Shown piece by piece: positions 1-9,503 of a DNA stretch of 64,000 bases. Below the pieces are notes generated by a model. The model was given only the letters and a program-made list of their open reading frames with translations, was not told the origin of the DNA and did not search any database. Within the stretch, counting starts at the first letter, position 1. Every line of letters starts with the position of its first letter. The DNA lies in assembly GCA_031272185.1 (NCBI GenBank), contig JAISUG010000092.1, positions 1 through 64,000 on the forward strand, read 5' to 3'. A program made the translations under genes and the position numbers. Origin of the DNA: Lachnospiraceae bacterium (GTDB lineage Bacteria; Bacillota; Clostridia; Lachnospirales; Lachnospiraceae).

Positions 1-83
1 TTGCGTGGTTTTCGTTTTTGACCGGATTGCTTGACGGCGACGTTGGGACCGGGATGGTGCAATCATCGGTCACTTTTTCATTT

Positions 84-155
84 GGCCCCATGGTCAAGCG
101 GTTAAGACATCGCCCTTTCACGGCGGTAACAGGGGTTCGAGTCCCCTTGGGGTCA
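84..155 (+). tRNA. tRNA-Glu (anticodon TTC)
   Basis: A full cloverleaf can be folded. The acceptor arm is 84-90 with 148-154 (one G-T pair), the anticodon stem encloses the loop CTTTCAC, which reads TTC, and the T arm is AGGGG/CCCCT around TTCGAGT. The discriminator base is A155. CCA is not encoded. A tRNA-Cys follows four bases later, so the two are probably co-transcribed. Confidence 0.95.
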
Positions 156-159
156 TTTT

Positions 160-231
160 GGCGACATAGCCAAGTGGTAAGGCAAGGGTCTGCAAAACCC
201 TGATTCACCGGTTCAAATCCGGTTGTCGCCT
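160..231 (+). tRNA. tRNA-Cys (anticodon GCA)
   Basis: The acceptor arm GGCGACA (160-166) pairs perfectly with 224-230. The anticodon loop CTGCAAA gives GCA, and the discriminator is T231, as expected for tRNA-Cys. The T loop TTCAAAT lies in a CCGG stem. CCA is not encoded. The gene lies about 340 bases upstream of the cysteine synthase gene, but a terminator separates them. Confidence 0.95.
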
Positions 232-241
232 GGAAAACATG

Positions 242-276
242 GCCGCAAATCCTGTATTGGGATTTGCGGCTTTTTT
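242..276 (+). terminator. Rho-independent terminator of the tRNA pair
   Basis: The arms GCCGCAAATC (242-251) and GATTTGCGGC (261-270) are perfectly complementary and are followed by six Ts. This ends the tRNA transcript. Confidence 0.9.
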
Positions 277-277
277 G

Positions 278-352
278 TGTTGCCGGCGCATTGGTCGACG
301 GGTTTCGACATATTATGTTGCCGGCGCATTGGTCGACGGGTTTCGACATATT
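278..352. repeat. 38-bp direct repeat, two copies
   Basis: A 37-base block starting TGTTGCCGGCGCATTGG occurs at 278-314 and again, identically, at 316-352. The unit contains the palindrome GTCGAC. It lies between the tRNA terminator and the cysK promoter and contains no gene. Confidence 0.9.
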
Positions 353-390
353 GCACAATATTCCGATATGAAATCCATATATTTTTGTTG

Positions 391-419
391 TTGACAAAAC
401 GGGTGTGGTGGTGTAAGAT
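391..419 (+). promoter_or_regulatory. sigma-A-type promoter of cysK
   Basis: A perfect -35 box TTGACA (391-396) is followed by a 17-base spacer and the -10 box TAAGAT (414-419). The leader to the cysK start is about 145 bases. I found no T-box or SAM-riboswitch core in it. Confidence 0.75.
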
Positions 420-571
420 AAACCAACTTAACATAGTTTTCATATATAGAAAGTATGAATTACAAAACTATGGTTTGGATCGGCATCCGTTACAGGCAGG
501 CATCTGACCGACCACTGATAGCATGGGGGATTCGCTCGGCGGGGACGGGCACACACGAAAGGAGGGCCACC

Positions 572-1507
572 ATGGCCAAAATCTACCAAAACCTCACAGA
601 CATCATAGGGCATACACCTCTGTTGCAGCTGAACAAGTATGCCGCCCAGCAAGGCGCCACGGCCAACATCATCGCGAAACTGGAGTATTTCAACCCCCTG
701 GGCAGCGTGAAGGACCGCATCGCATTTGCCATGATCGCGGATGCCGAGGAGCGGGGCGTGCTGAAAGAGGGCACGGTCATCATCGAACCCACATCAGGGA
801 ATACCGGCATAGGCTTGGCCTTCGTGGCGGCCGCCAAGGGCTACAGGCTCATCCTGACCATGCCTGAAACCATGAGCGTGGAGCGGAGGGCCCTTATTTC
901 CGCACTGGGGGCCGAGATCGTGCTGACGCCGGGTTCGGCGGGGATGAAAGGCGCCATCGCCAAGGCGGTGGAGCTGGCCGGGGAGCTGCCATCCGCATTT
1001 ATCCCCCAGCAGTTCCAGAACCCTGCCAACCCGAAGATACACAGGGAAACCACGGCCAAGGAGATATTGGAGGACACCGGCGGGGAGATCGCGGCGTTTG
1101 TGTCCGGGGTGGGCACAGGCGGGACCGTGACCGGCGTGGGGCAGGTGCTCAAGGAGCAAAAGACCGGGGCGCGTGTCATCGCAGTGGAACCGGCGGATTC
1201 GCCGGTGCTGTCCGGCGGCAGCCCCGGATCCCACAAGATCCAGGGCATCGGGGCGGGGTTCGTGCCCGACGTGTACGACCCCGGTGTGGTGGACGAGATC
1301 ATCCAGGTGAAAAACGAGGATGCTTTCGAGGCTTCCCGCGCGGTGGCCGCGGCGGAAGGCCTGCTGGTGGGGATTTCCTCCGGCGCTGCGCTGTACGCCG
1401 CCACCCAGGTGGCGAAACGCTCGGAATACGCCGGCAAGAACGTGGTGGTGCTGCTGCCCGACACAGGGGAGCGCTACCTGTCCACGCCGTTGTTCCAGAA
1501 AGCATAG
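572..1507 (+). CDS. cysK: cysteine synthase A (O-acetylserine sulfhydrylase)
   Basis: This PLP enzyme makes L-cysteine from O-acetylserine and sulfide in the cytoplasm. The 311-residue product has the usual family length. The PLP lysine is K47 in NPLGSVKDR, the substrate loop TSGNTG is at residues 74-79, and the phosphate-binding stretch SGVGTGGT is near residue 178. The start was chosen because AAAGGAGG ends about seven bases before ATG 572; the open frame continues upstream to 455 without another good ribosome site. It has its own promoter and looks monocistronic. CysK rather than CysM or cystathionine beta-synthase is chosen on length and motif context. Confidence 0.93.
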   Translation: MAKIYQNLTDIIGHTPLLQLNKYAAQQGATANIIAKLEYFNPLGSVKDRIAFAMIADAEERGVLKEGTVIIEPTSGNTGIGLAFVAAAKGYRLILTMPETMSVERRALISALGAEIVLTPGSAGMKGAIAKAVELAGELPSAFIPQQFQNPANPKIHRETTAKEILEDTGGEIAAFVSGVGTGGTVTGVGQVLKEQKTGARVIAVEPADSPVLSGGSPGSHKIQGIGAGFVPDVYDPGVVDEIIQVKNEDAFEASRAVAAAEGLLVGISSGAALYAATQVAKRSEYAGKNVVVLLPDTGERYLSTPLFQKA

Positions 1508-1531
1508 CCCAGCGGCGGGCCGGCAAACCCG

Positions 1532-1613
1532 GGCGGCCCTGTGACTTGTAACGTGGCAGACAGACGGCCCGGCCCCGGCGGCCCAGTGACCGGCAACTTG
1601 GCAGGCGGCAGGC
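1532..1613. repeat. imperfect 45-bp direct repeat after cysK
   Basis: GGCGGCCCTGTGAC at 1532 recurs as GGCGGCCCAGTGAC at 1577, followed in both by a similar AACnTGGCAG tract. The repeat fills most of the gap between cysK and the next gene. No clear terminator is present here. Confidence 0.6.
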
Positions 1614-1641
1614 CTGGCAGAACATGAATCGGAGGTAACAA

Positions 1642-2838
1642 ATGAAAATCACGAAGATAGACATCCTTAAGGCTAAGTCATTCGGAGGCAGCATATGGGT
1701 GCGCATCTACACCGACGAGGGCATATATGGCGACGGGGAGGCCGGGCTGGCCTATGGGGCCGGCCAGCATGCCGCATTCGGCATACTGCAGGACTTCGCG
1801 CCCCTGCTCATCGGCGCGGATCCCTTGGATCACGAGGTCATCTGGACCAAGCTCTACAGGGAGACGTTCTGGGGGCAGAACGGGGGCCCGGTCATATTCG
1901 CCGGCATAGCGGCGTTTGACATCGCGCTGTGGGACATCAAGGGCAAGTATTTCAAGGTGCCTGTCTACAAGCTCCTGGGCGGCAAGCACAGGGAGAAGCT
2001 GCGCGCCTACGCCAGCCAGCTGCAGTTCGGGTGGAGCGAGACCAGGGGGCCTCTGGGCGGCCCGGAGGCATTCGCCGAGGTGGCCAAAGAGGCCGTGGCC
2101 CAGGGGTTCGACTCCATCAAGGCCAACTTCATCGCATTTGGCCCGGACGGCGGCGACCCGGCCAGGGGCGCGGGGGGCGCATGGCTGGACAACCGTTTCC
2201 AGACCCAGCTGCTCACGCCCAAGTGGGCCGACCTTTTCATAGACCGTGTGGCGGCCACCAGGGAAGCGGTGGGGCCAAATGTGGACATCATCATCGAAAA
2301 CCATTCCAAGACCGACGCAAACGGCGCGGTGCAGATAGGGAAGCGGCTGGAGCAGTTCAACATATTCTACTATGAGGAGCCCACCACGCCCAACCCGAAG
2401 ACCTTCCGCTACATCAAGGACGAGGTGGGCATCCCCCTGGCCAGCGGCGAGCGCATTTATTCCCGGTGGCAGTACCAGCCGTATTTCGAGAATTCGTCGC
2501 TCCAGGTCATACAGCCGGACATAGCGAACACAGGCGGCATCACCGAGGCCAAGAAGATCGCCGACGCCGCATACGCCTATGACGTGGCGGTGCAATACCA
2601 TGTGTGCGGCAGCCCCATCATCATCGCGGCGACGCTGCAGCTGGAGACGGTTATCCCCAACTTCATCATCCACGAGCACCACTTCCCCAAGGCTGTGTCG
2701 AAGAAATACGCAATCTACGACTACCAGCCCCAGGATGGGTACATCGAGGTGCCGGAGTTGCCGGGCATAGGCAACGAGCTATCGGAGTACGCATTCGCCA
2801 ACAGCGACATCGTGACCGTGGACAAGGGGCGGCGGTAG
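1642..2838 (+). CDS. mandelate racemase/enolase-superfamily dehydratase (galactonate dehydratase-like)
   Basis: This is a member of the enolase superfamily, whose enzymes abstract a proton next to a carboxylate; the closest subgroup by motif is the acid-sugar dehydratases. The 398 residues include probable metal ligands E219 (in IIIENHSK), E245/E246 (YYEEP) and E270 (SGERIY). H221 and H320 (QYHVCG) sit where the galactonate dehydratase catalytic histidines lie. The family usually has Asp as its first ligand; here it is Glu. A good ribosome site (GGAGGT) precedes ATG 1642. It heads a four-gene run with a substrate-binding lipoprotein, an ATPase and a permease, so its substrate is probably the imported compound. 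The exact acid sugar cannot be told from sequence. Confidence 0.85.
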   Translation: MKITKIDILKAKSFGGSIWVRIYTDEGIYGDGEAGLAYGAGQHAAFGILQDFAPLLIGADPLDHEVIWTKLYRETFWGQNGGPVIFAGIAAFDIALWDIKGKYFKVPVYKLLGGKHREKLRAYASQLQFGWSETRGPLGGPEAFAEVAKEAVAQGFDSIKANFIAFGPDGGDPARGAGGAWLDNRFQTQLLTPKWADLFIDRVAATREAVGPNVDIIIENHSKTDANGAVQIGKRLEQFNIFYYEEPTTPNPKTFRYIKDEVGIPLASGERIYSRWQYQPYFENSSLQVIQPDIANTGGITEAKKIADAAYAYDVAVQYHVCGSPIIIAATLQLETVIPNFIIHEHHFPKAVSKKYAIYDYQPQDGYIEVPELPGIGNELSEYAFANSDIVTVDKGRR

Positions 2839-2920
2839 GGGCCGCAGAAAACAATTCGATGGGCCGCGACGGAAAAGCTACGGGGCTTAAATGACTTTGA
2901 AAATAGAGAGGAGAAAGATC

Positions 2921-4030
2921 ATGAAAAACGAAGTACGGCAGGATAATGTATCCCACGATACCATCCGCAGGCAATGGGCGCGCCCGGTGGCGGCAGCCCT
3001 GGTGGCGGCGCTTTCGCTGTCCGCATTTGCCGGCTGCGCCAAAAAGGCGGAGCCGCTCCAGGAGCTGACGGTGACCCTGGGCGAAAACGTGGTGGTGCAG
3101 CCACTGGTGGGCATCGCCAGGGAAAAGGGGTATTTCAAGGAGTACGGCCTGGAGATCAATGCGGTCACGTCCACATCCTCGGTCATGGAAATGCTGGAAA
3201 CCGGCAAGATTGACGTGACGCTCAACGGCATCATCCCCGCGCTCTCCTATGGCGCCCAGGGGTCCAAGATCAAGATCATCGGCGGCACCGCCTCCGGGGG
3301 CAACGTGGTCATCGCCAAGCCGGAGCTGGCCCAGAGCCTTCGCGACAGCTACGACAACTGGAAAGGCAAGAAGTTCGGGCTGATCCGCCTTAGCACCACT
3401 GAGATGGTGGTGCGCTACGCACTGGACGGCAAGGGGCTGGACCTGTACAATGACGTGACCTTCGTGGAAATCGCGGACTACGCCAACATCATCGAGGGCG
3501 TGCGCAAGGGCGAGGTGGAAATCGGCTCCGTGGACGCCATGTACGCACAGCAGGCCAAGGACCTGGGGCTGGAGATCGTGTTCCCCCTGGCCACGCTGCT
3601 GCCCGACTACGTATGCTGCCGCATACAGGTCAGCGGGCAGGCATACGAGGAGAAGCGGCCGGCGCTGGTGGCCTTCCTGAAAGGCGTCATCCGGGCATAC
3701 AAGGACTACACCGAGGACCCGGAAGGCACGGCCAAGATCCTCTCGGATGCGTCGAAGCAGACCATCGAATACACCGAGGGCGTGGTGTACGACACCGACA
3801 AGAACGGCCTGCGCATATTCAACCCGGAACCCAACCGCGACGGCGTATCCGCCATCTATGACACCCTCCTGGCCTGGGACTACATCGAGCGCAGCGGCGT
3901 GACGGTGGACGACATCGTGGACACCACCCTGTTCAAGGAAGCATTGGATGCGGTGCTGGCCCAGTACCCGAACGAGCCTTCTTACCAGAAGCTCAAAGCG
4001 GACTTCGAAGCCAACAACCACGTGTCATAA
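2921..4030 (+). CDS. ABC transporter substrate-binding lipoprotein, NitT/TauT (NMT1/SsuA) family
   Basis: This is a 369-residue extracellular binding protein. An N-terminal charged stretch and hydrophobic helix end in the lipobox AFAGC, so the mature protein should be lipid-anchored outside the membrane. The sequence GIAREKGYFKEYGLEI is typical of the NMT1/SsuA/TauA fold. The start was placed at ATG 2921 because GAGGAGAAAG lies directly upstream; the frame extends to 2891 without a better site. The ATPase and permease of the same importer follow. This family carries sulfonates, nitrate, pyrimidine precursors and aromatic acids, so pairing with an acid-sugar dehydratase is unusual. Confidence 0.88.
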   Translation: MKNEVRQDNVSHDTIRRQWARPVAAALVAALSLSAFAGCAKKAEPLQELTVTLGENVVVQPLVGIAREKGYFKEYGLEINAVTSTSSVMEMLETGKIDVTLNGIIPALSYGAQGSKIKIIGGTASGGNVVIAKPELAQSLRDSYDNWKGKKFGLIRLSTTEMVVRYALDGKGLDLYNDVTFVEIADYANIIEGVRKGEVEIGSVDAMYAQQAKDLGLEIVFPLATLLPDYVCCRIQVSGQAYEEKRPALVAFLKGVIRAYKDYTEDPEGTAKILSDASKQTIEYTEGVVYDTDKNGLRIFNPEPNRDGVSAIYDTLLAWDYIERSGVTVDDIVDTTLFKEALDAVLAQYPNEPSYQKLKADFEANNHVS

Positions 4031-4159
4031 CGCGTGTTGAACCGCCCGGGGGCGGCCGGTGCGGTTCAATTTATAGCCCTGCACAGGGGGAGTGCGCACC
4101 AACCGTCTGGGGGGCAGCCCTGTGCGGATGTATGCAGCGTTTTCGGGGGGGGCCATCCC

Positions 4160-4960
4160 ATGAGTGTCATAGAAATACAGGATCTCAGCCTGGTGTACCG
4201 CACCGGGAAAGAGGAGTTCCTGGCGCTGGACCATATAAACGCCACCATCGGCAGCGGCGAGTTCGTCACCATCGTGGGGTCTTCGGGGTGCGGGAAAAGC
4301 ACGCTCCTGAGCGTCCTGGACGGCCTGAACAAACCTACGGGGGGGCGGGTGCTCATCGACGGGGCGCCCATAAACGGCACCGGCCCGGAGCGGGCGGTGG
4401 TGTTCCAGCAGTACACGCTGTTCCCGTGGATGAGCGCCAGGGACAACGTGGCGTTCGGGATCAAACAGGTGCGCAAGGGCATCCCGGCCAAGCAGGCGGA
4501 AGCCGTCAGCGAGGAGTACCTGGAAAAGGTGGGGCTTTCGGAGTTCATGCACAAACTGCCCGGGGAGCTCTCCGGCGGGATGCAGCAGCGGGTGGCCATC
4601 GCCAGGGCTTTGGCGGTGGACCCGAAGATACTGCTGATGGACGAGCCTTTCGGGGCCATCGACGCCCGCACCCGGGTGACATTGCAGGAGATGCTTTTGG
4701 ATCTCTGGTCCCAGGACGAGGAGAAAAAGACCGTGGTGTTCGTCACCCACGACATCGACGAGGCGCTGCTGCTGTCGGATCGGATATTTTTCATGGAGCC
4801 CAAGCGCATCAAGGACGTGATCGACGTGACCATCCCCCGCCCCAGGGCCAAGGAGACGCTGTACAACCAAGAGGACTCCAACAAGCTGCTGAACCGGCTG
4901 TTGGGGCTGTTCTACCAGGACGTGGCGGAGCAGATCGGCAATGAGGAGGTGGTCCTGTGA
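4160..4960 (+). CDS. ABC transporter ATP-binding protein, NitT/TauT family (SsuB/TauB-like)
   Basis: This is a 266-residue cytoplasmic ATPase of an importer. It has Walker A GSSGCGKST (residues 40-48), the Q-loop region VVFQQYTLFPW, the signature LSGGM (137-141), Walker B ILLMDEP (157-163) and a switch histidine in FVTHDIDEA. ATG 4160 begins the conserved N-terminus MSVIEIQDLSL. The ribosome site is only a G-rich tract, and the frame is open back to GTG 4034, so the start is slightly uncertain. Its stop overlaps the permease start by four bases, which suggests coupled translation. Confidence 0.92.
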   Translation: MSVIEIQDLSLVYRTGKEEFLALDHINATIGSGEFVTIVGSSGCGKSTLLSVLDGLNKPTGGRVLIDGAPINGTGPERAVVFQQYTLFPWMSARDNVAFGIKQVRKGIPAKQAEAVSEEYLEKVGLSEFMHKLPGELSGGMQQRVAIARALAVDPKILLMDEPFGAIDARTRVTLQEMLLDLWSQDEEKKTVVFVTHDIDEALLLSDRIFFMEPKRIKDVIDVTIPRPRAKETLYNQEDSNKLLNRLLGLFYQDVAEQIGNEEVVL

Positions 4961-5994
4961 GTGTTCCGGCTATTGCCTCGGCTAGTGCCAAGGCTGGTGC
5001 CTCGGCTAGTGCCCAGGCTGGTGCCAAGGCTGGTGCCCCGGCGAAAGCGCAAGCCCGGGATGAGGAGAACCTGCATTTTGCGCAGCGCATCCTGAACCTG
5101 CCCGTGCTCCTTTTTGCGGTCGCGTTCGCGCTGGCGTTCCTCCCCCGCAGGATGGAGGACAGGGCGCGCATGAGCCCCATCTGGGCGCTGCTGGTGGTCT
5201 ACGTGTTCATTCTGGCGTTTTTCCAGTACAAGCTTTCCGGCAGGCCCGAAAACCGCACTGCTGCCAAGGACGTGGCGTCCGTGGTGTTCATCTTCTGCAT
5301 ATTCTGGAACCTGGTCACCAGCAAGCTGGACCTGTTCCCCTTCGTCTTCGTGCCGGCGCCGGAGAATGTGTTCTGGGTGTACGTGGAGCAGTGGGACTAC
5401 ATACTCTCCGGGCTGGGGCGCAGCATGTTCCTGCTGGTCTCGGGGTTTTTCAGCTCCATCATCGTGGCCATAACCCTGGGCATAGCGGTGGGGTGGATCC
5501 CCCGCCTGCGAAACGCCGTCTTCCCCATCACCAAGACCATCAGCACCGTGCCTGCATTGATCTACGGTCCGTACATCGTGGCCATCATGCCCACGTTCAC
5601 CAGCGCGTCCGTGCTGATACTCTTCTGCGGGGTGTTCTGGTCCACGTTCATGAACATGATCAACCGGGTGGGTACCATCGACCGGCGCATCATCGACACC
5701 GCCAAGGTGCTCAACGTGAACACGCCCACCATGATCTTCCGGGTGATACTGCCATATTCCCTGCCCCGCATCATCAACGACATGTCGGTGTCGCTGTCCA
5801 TCTCCGTCATGACCCTGACCGCGGCGGAAAACGTGGGGGCCAACATCGGCATGGGCCGCTACGTGTCCAGGGCCCTGGCCTACGCCAACTACACCCAGGC
5901 CATCGCCGGGATATTCTTCATCGCCGTGGTCATCACCATCCTGCAGTACTTCGTCGCCCGCCTGAAAAAAGCCACCGTGAAGTGGAATTATTGA
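4957..5994 (+). CDS. ABC transporter permease, NitT/TauT family, with Ala-rich N-terminal repeats
   Basis: This is a 345-residue membrane protein with about eight hydrophobic helices and a permease coupling loop near IDTAKVLNV followed by VILPYSLPRI. It starts with GTG 4957 in a GTGA overlap with the ATPase stop; AGGAGGT lies just upstream. The first roughly 30 residues are oddly built from repeats of Ala, Ser, Lys, Gly and Gln, encoded by imperfect 15- to 18-base repeats of the type GCTAGTGCCAAGGCTGGTGC. That segment is absent from ordinary SsuC/TauC proteins, and the membrane domain begins only after residue 45. Confidence 0.88.
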   Translation: MSVPAIASASAKAGASASAQAGAKAGAPAKAQARDEENLHFAQRILNLPVLLFAVAFALAFLPRRMEDRARMSPIWALLVVYVFILAFFQYKLSGRPENRTAAKDVASVVFIFCIFWNLVTSKLDLFPFVFVPAPENVFWVYVEQWDYILSGLGRSMFLLVSGFFSSIIVAITLGIAVGWIPRLRNAVFPITKTISTVPALIYGPYIVAIMPTFTSASVLILFCGVFWSTFMNMINRVGTIDRRIIDTAKVLNVNTPTMIFRVILPYSLPRIINDMSVSLSISVMTLTAAENVGANIGMGRYVSRALAYANYTQAIAGIFFIAVVITILQYFVARLKKATVKWNY

Positions 5995-6195
5995 AATACT
6001 AGATTATTTTGCAAATGCCTGCTTGCCGAACAAACCGGGAATCGTAAGCTGTTCTGCCGAAGTGGGACTAACCGCAAGCCCCATCCTGCTTTTTCTTGTG
6101 CGAAAGACGTGCCGCCCAAGGCAGAGTTAGTATTGTTGTGCAAAACATCCCAGTCATCATAGTCGTGAGAGTATTTTCGTATCACGGCAATCTGT

Positions 6196-6880
6196 CTATT
6201 CCAGGAACAGGTTGTCGTCCAACCTGTATATGGTTTTTCTGGGGGAAGGATCCGCATAGGGCGTTTCCTTTTTGACGATCCCCAATGATATCAGGTTCCT
6301 GACGTATGCCGCACATGCGCTGGACTCCTCCCCGACTTTTGTCGAGATTTCGGAGAGCTTCGTGCGTCCGGTGGCGATGGCCCCGATGATCGCGTTGTAG
6401 ATGGCGGGTTCCCGGACCTCTTGTTTGAGCAGGTTGCCCGGCTCTTCAAAAAGGGGGCTGGCCGGATCCAGCAAACATCGCTTGACATTTTCCGCCAGCG
6501 TTTGCCCGTCGTCCATCTGCAGGAGATACTGGGGCGTCCCGCCAACCACGCCGTAAACCATGGCCATGTCAACATCGGAAAACCCCGTGAAATACTCCCT
6601 GCTTTCCAGGAAGTCGAATGGCAGGAGCTTGAACTGTGCCGTCCGCCTGCCATACAGCGGGGCCTTATACCAGGACATGGTTTTCCATGAAGGACATGGA
6701 GGAGCCGCATAATATGAGAAACAGCTGGGAGTTGTCTTTGTTTTTGTCGATCAGCGCTTGGAGCGTGGAGGCAAAGCTGTCCGATGCTTTGGCGATATAG
6801 GGGTATTCGTCGATGGCGAAGACAACCCTTCTGTTCGCCCCGAGCCTGAAAACATACTCCAGGGCAGACTGGAAAGAAGA
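6196..6880 (-). pseudogene. broken AAA-type ATPase gene (DUF234/archaeal-ATPase-like)
   Basis: The minus strand from 6880 to about 6690 reads a frame with the stretches VFAIDEYPYIAKASDS and LFLILCGSSMSFMEN. The stretch after it, YKAPLYGRRTAQFKLLPF, continues only in a different frame from about 6680, and the first frame meets TAA at the junction, so there is a frameshift. In intact family members these stretches are contiguous. The Walker A region that should precede them is missing, and the end after YRLDDNLFLE stops early; decayed matching DNA seems to continue to about 5995. I read this as a dead remnant, possibly of a toxin- or mobile-element-linked ATPase. Confidence 0.75.
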
Positions 6881-7752
6881 AAAATGTACGATTTACTAAA
6901 TCATACATCACCATTGCAAGAAAGTCAATGGCCTCTTTGCATTTCGGCATTTCGGCATGTTGGAATCGCCTTTCACACATTTTTTTGCCAAAGCTATTTT
7001 TTTTGCCAAAGCTATTGCTTTTTGTGTCGATAAGTGCTATTATGAATGGACAAATTTTGGTTTGGACTGATTTCCGGCGGGTCGGCGCAAAGCGTTGCGT
7101 GGCAAGGGCTTGGCGGGCATCGGGGATCTACGACCACAACATACAGATGTTTGTAAAGGACAATATACCATATATAGTGACAACTCAGGTGCGCTCATGT
7201 TAAAGGGCATGGGTGGCGTCGGTGGGAGGGGCCTATGAGGAAACGCAAACGTCTACACGAGATATCTATCGGAACCGGTCTTCCATTTTTCCATGACTAA
7301 AAAACCACATTGACATGCACGATTTGCCCACAGGCAAGCGGCAATCAAGGAAGGGCAATAAATTCGTCCATAGAACATGGCGCAGCGTACGCAAGGCATA
7401 CGCAGCGTTAGCGGGGCAAAGTTCACATAAGGGGCGGATGGGGTTTCCCTCCCCCAAACGGCTAACAATATTACCCATATTATCACAATATATGGGAGAT
7501 TGTATAAATACACACACAACATATACGTACATAAGAACCTGGCATGAAGAGACCACCGCATGACGGCTGCATGGAAACGGCATTGGAGAGTGCCGGCAGT
7601 TGCATCGGTTCCCTTGTTGCCCATAAGGATTCGGGCGAATGCGGTTGCCCCGATGGGGCGCATTTGTTCGGGAGTTGATTCTTCTGCCGACGGGATCGCC
7701 ATTGCCCGCCGGTGACGACGGCAGATCTTTGACAATGAAAGGAAAAGGGAAG
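6881..7752. other. AT-richer non-coding stretch
   Basis: I see no convincing gene. It contains a short direct repeat TTTGCCAAAGCTAT at about 6986-7019, an AT-rich stretch with an inverted repeat (7474-7496), and a possible promoter for the surface protein at 7753. Overlapping minus-strand frames across 7253-7799 have no ribosome site and look random. Confidence 0.5.
7480..7508 (+). promoter_or_regulatory. possible promoter of the first surface protein
   Basis: TTATCA (7480-7485), a 17-base spacer and TATAAA (7503-7508) form a fair sigma-A match. The -35 box overlaps an inverted repeat with arms CCCATAT (7474-7480) and ATATGGG (7490-7496), a possible regulator site. The leader would be about 240 bases. 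Confidence 0.35.
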
Positions 7753-9438
7753 ATGAGCAGAAAACCTTGGAAATGGGCCCTGGCCGCGGCGCGCACCACG
7801 GCGCTTTGCGTGTTGTTCAGCGTGGTGTCCGCTTTCGGAGCGCTGGCGGTGGAGGGCTGGAACCTGGGCGAGGACGGCGAGTGGAGCTACCTGGATGCGG
7901 CCGACCGCCCCGTGACGGATACCTGGCGGTCGTCCAGGGGGTATTGGTACTACCTGGGCCCGGACGGGCGCATGTTGAAGTCCACGCTCCTGGACAAGGG
8001 CGCGTCCCGCTACTGGCTGGACGGGGACGGGCGCATGGCGGCGGGCGGCTGGGCCTACGTGCCCGGTGACGCCATCCCCGACGGCAGCGAGGGGCAGGAG
8101 GGCTGGTACTACTTCGGCGGCGACGGCAAGGCCTACACCTCCAAGGGGGGCAAGAAGAAACTGATCGGCGACAAATACTACATCTTCGACGCGGACGGGC
8201 AGCTCCAGACGGGCTGGCTGGACGGCGACGGCAGCCCGGTGGAGGGCGAGGACCCCTTCGTGGAGGCCGTCTACTTTGCGGGGCCGGACGGCGCGCTATA
8301 CACCAACGCCTGGCTGCGCTACAGCGACGTGGAGGAGGGCGTGGGCGGATCCGACCTCTACAGCGTCACCGCGGCCCGGTCCTACACCGAGTACGAGGAG
8401 ATGTGGCTGTATTTCGACGAGTCATCGAAAAAGGTGCATGCGCTCCCCACCGCGGGGTCTTTCAAGCAGCGTGTCATCGACGGCTCCACCTACGGGTTTG
8501 ACGAGAACGGCATCATGTTCGCTTCCTGGACGTCCGTGGCCACCGTGAGCCACGCCCAGCAGGCGGACCCCACCAGCGACGTGTCGGCTAAATACTTCTC
8601 CGGCTACGACGACGGCGTGCTCTTCAAGAACTCCTGGTTCTGGATGTACCCCTCCGAGAGCCAGGACGCCCAGGAGTACCACGACATGGAGGCCAGCTGG
8701 TGGTACGCGGACGGCTCCGGCCGGGTGGTCCGCGACAGGATAAGGCTGATCAACGGGCGGCGGTACGCATTTGACGGCCTGGGCCGCATGCGCACCGGGT
8801 TCGTGTATTTCGACGGGCGGTCGGACTTCGTGGCATCCTACGACGTGGACATGTGGGAGTCGGCGGATTTCAAGGGGCTGGGGTCCCGCTGGATCTACGG
8901 CAGCGACCTGTCGGACCTCTACCTCTTCTCCCCGGACGAGCTCAACGACGGCTCCATGCAGACGGGCACCGACATCATGGTGGGCCTGAAGGACGGGTAT
9001 TTCTACTTCGGGTTCGCGGAGAATGGCAAGGCCTTCGGCAACAAGAACACGCTGGAAAAACATGGCAGCAAATACTATATCAACGGCCTGCGCCTGGATG
9101 CGGACCCCGACTTCGGGTACGGCGTGGTGGAGTCCGAGCGTGACGGCGCGCCCTACTACCAGGTGGTGGACGTAAACGGCAAGGTCATCGAGGGCGAGCG
9201 CAAGATCGTCACCGACAGGCAGGGTGGGTACTACATCATACTGAAGAACCAGTTCGTCCAGTACGTCACCGACGCCTACAAGCCCAAGTGGCTGAGCGCC
9301 AGCTCCTCCCCCACCGGGGTGGCGGGCTACTTCCACTACGACAAGGACAACAAGGCCGACCACTACGCCAGGGGCGCCATCAGCACCGTGCCCAACATAA
9401 GCGACCTGCCCAGGGAAGTGCAGGTGTATATACCATAG
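7753..9438 (+). CDS. secreted cell-wall-binding repeat protein (choline/glucan-binding type)
   Basis: This is a 561-residue exported protein. A basic N-terminus and hydrophobic helix form a signal peptide ending near residue 33. Most of the rest consists of degenerate 20-residue aromatic repeats such as GYWYYLGPDGRML and KYYIFDADGQLQTGWL, the hallmark of CW-binding repeats that hold proteins on choline or other wall polymers. No catalytic domain is visible. ATG 7753 was chosen because AAGGAAAAGGG precedes it; ATG 7735 in the same frame is possible. It is the first of three surface proteins in a row and may bind the wall or a partner protein. Confidence 0.85.
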   Translation: MSRKPWKWALAAARTTALCVLFSVVSAFGALAVEGWNLGEDGEWSYLDAADRPVTDTWRSSRGYWYYLGPDGRMLKSTLLDKGASRYWLDGDGRMAAGGWAYVPGDAIPDGSEGQEGWYYFGGDGKAYTSKGGKKKLIGDKYYIFDADGQLQTGWLDGDGSPVEGEDPFVEAVYFAGPDGALYTNAWLRYSDVEEGVGGSDLYSVTAARSYTEYEEMWLYFDESSKKVHALPTAGSFKQRVIDGSTYGFDENGIMFASWTSVATVSHAQQADPTSDVSAKYFSGYDDGVLFKNSWFWMYPSESQDAQEYHDMEASWWYADGSGRVVRDRIRLINGRRYAFDGLGRMRTGFVYFDGRSDFVASYDVDMWESADFKGLGSRWIYGSDLSDLYLFSPDELNDGSMQTGTDIMVGLKDGYFYFGFAENGKAFGNKNTLEKHGSKYYINGLRLDADPDFGYGVVESERDGAPYYQVVDVNGKVIEGERKIVTDRQGGYYIILKNQFVQYVTDAYKPKWLSASSSPTGVAGYFHYDKDNKADHYARGAISTVPNISDLPREVQVYIP

Positions 9439-9503
9439 CGCGGTATGGGCGGCTGTGCCAAGGTGGGCAGCGCAGCCCGGGGGTCATCCCGGGCCGCCAC
9501 AAG

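Noticed and set aside
420..571. T-box or SAM riboswitch before cysK
   Set aside because: I could not find the T-box core or an SAM-I core in this leader, and no terminator hairpin lies in it.
7253..7799. Overlapping minus-strand frames of 160-177 codons
   Set aside because: Two frames are open over the same bases, there is no ribosome site, and the start lies inside the surface-protein gene.
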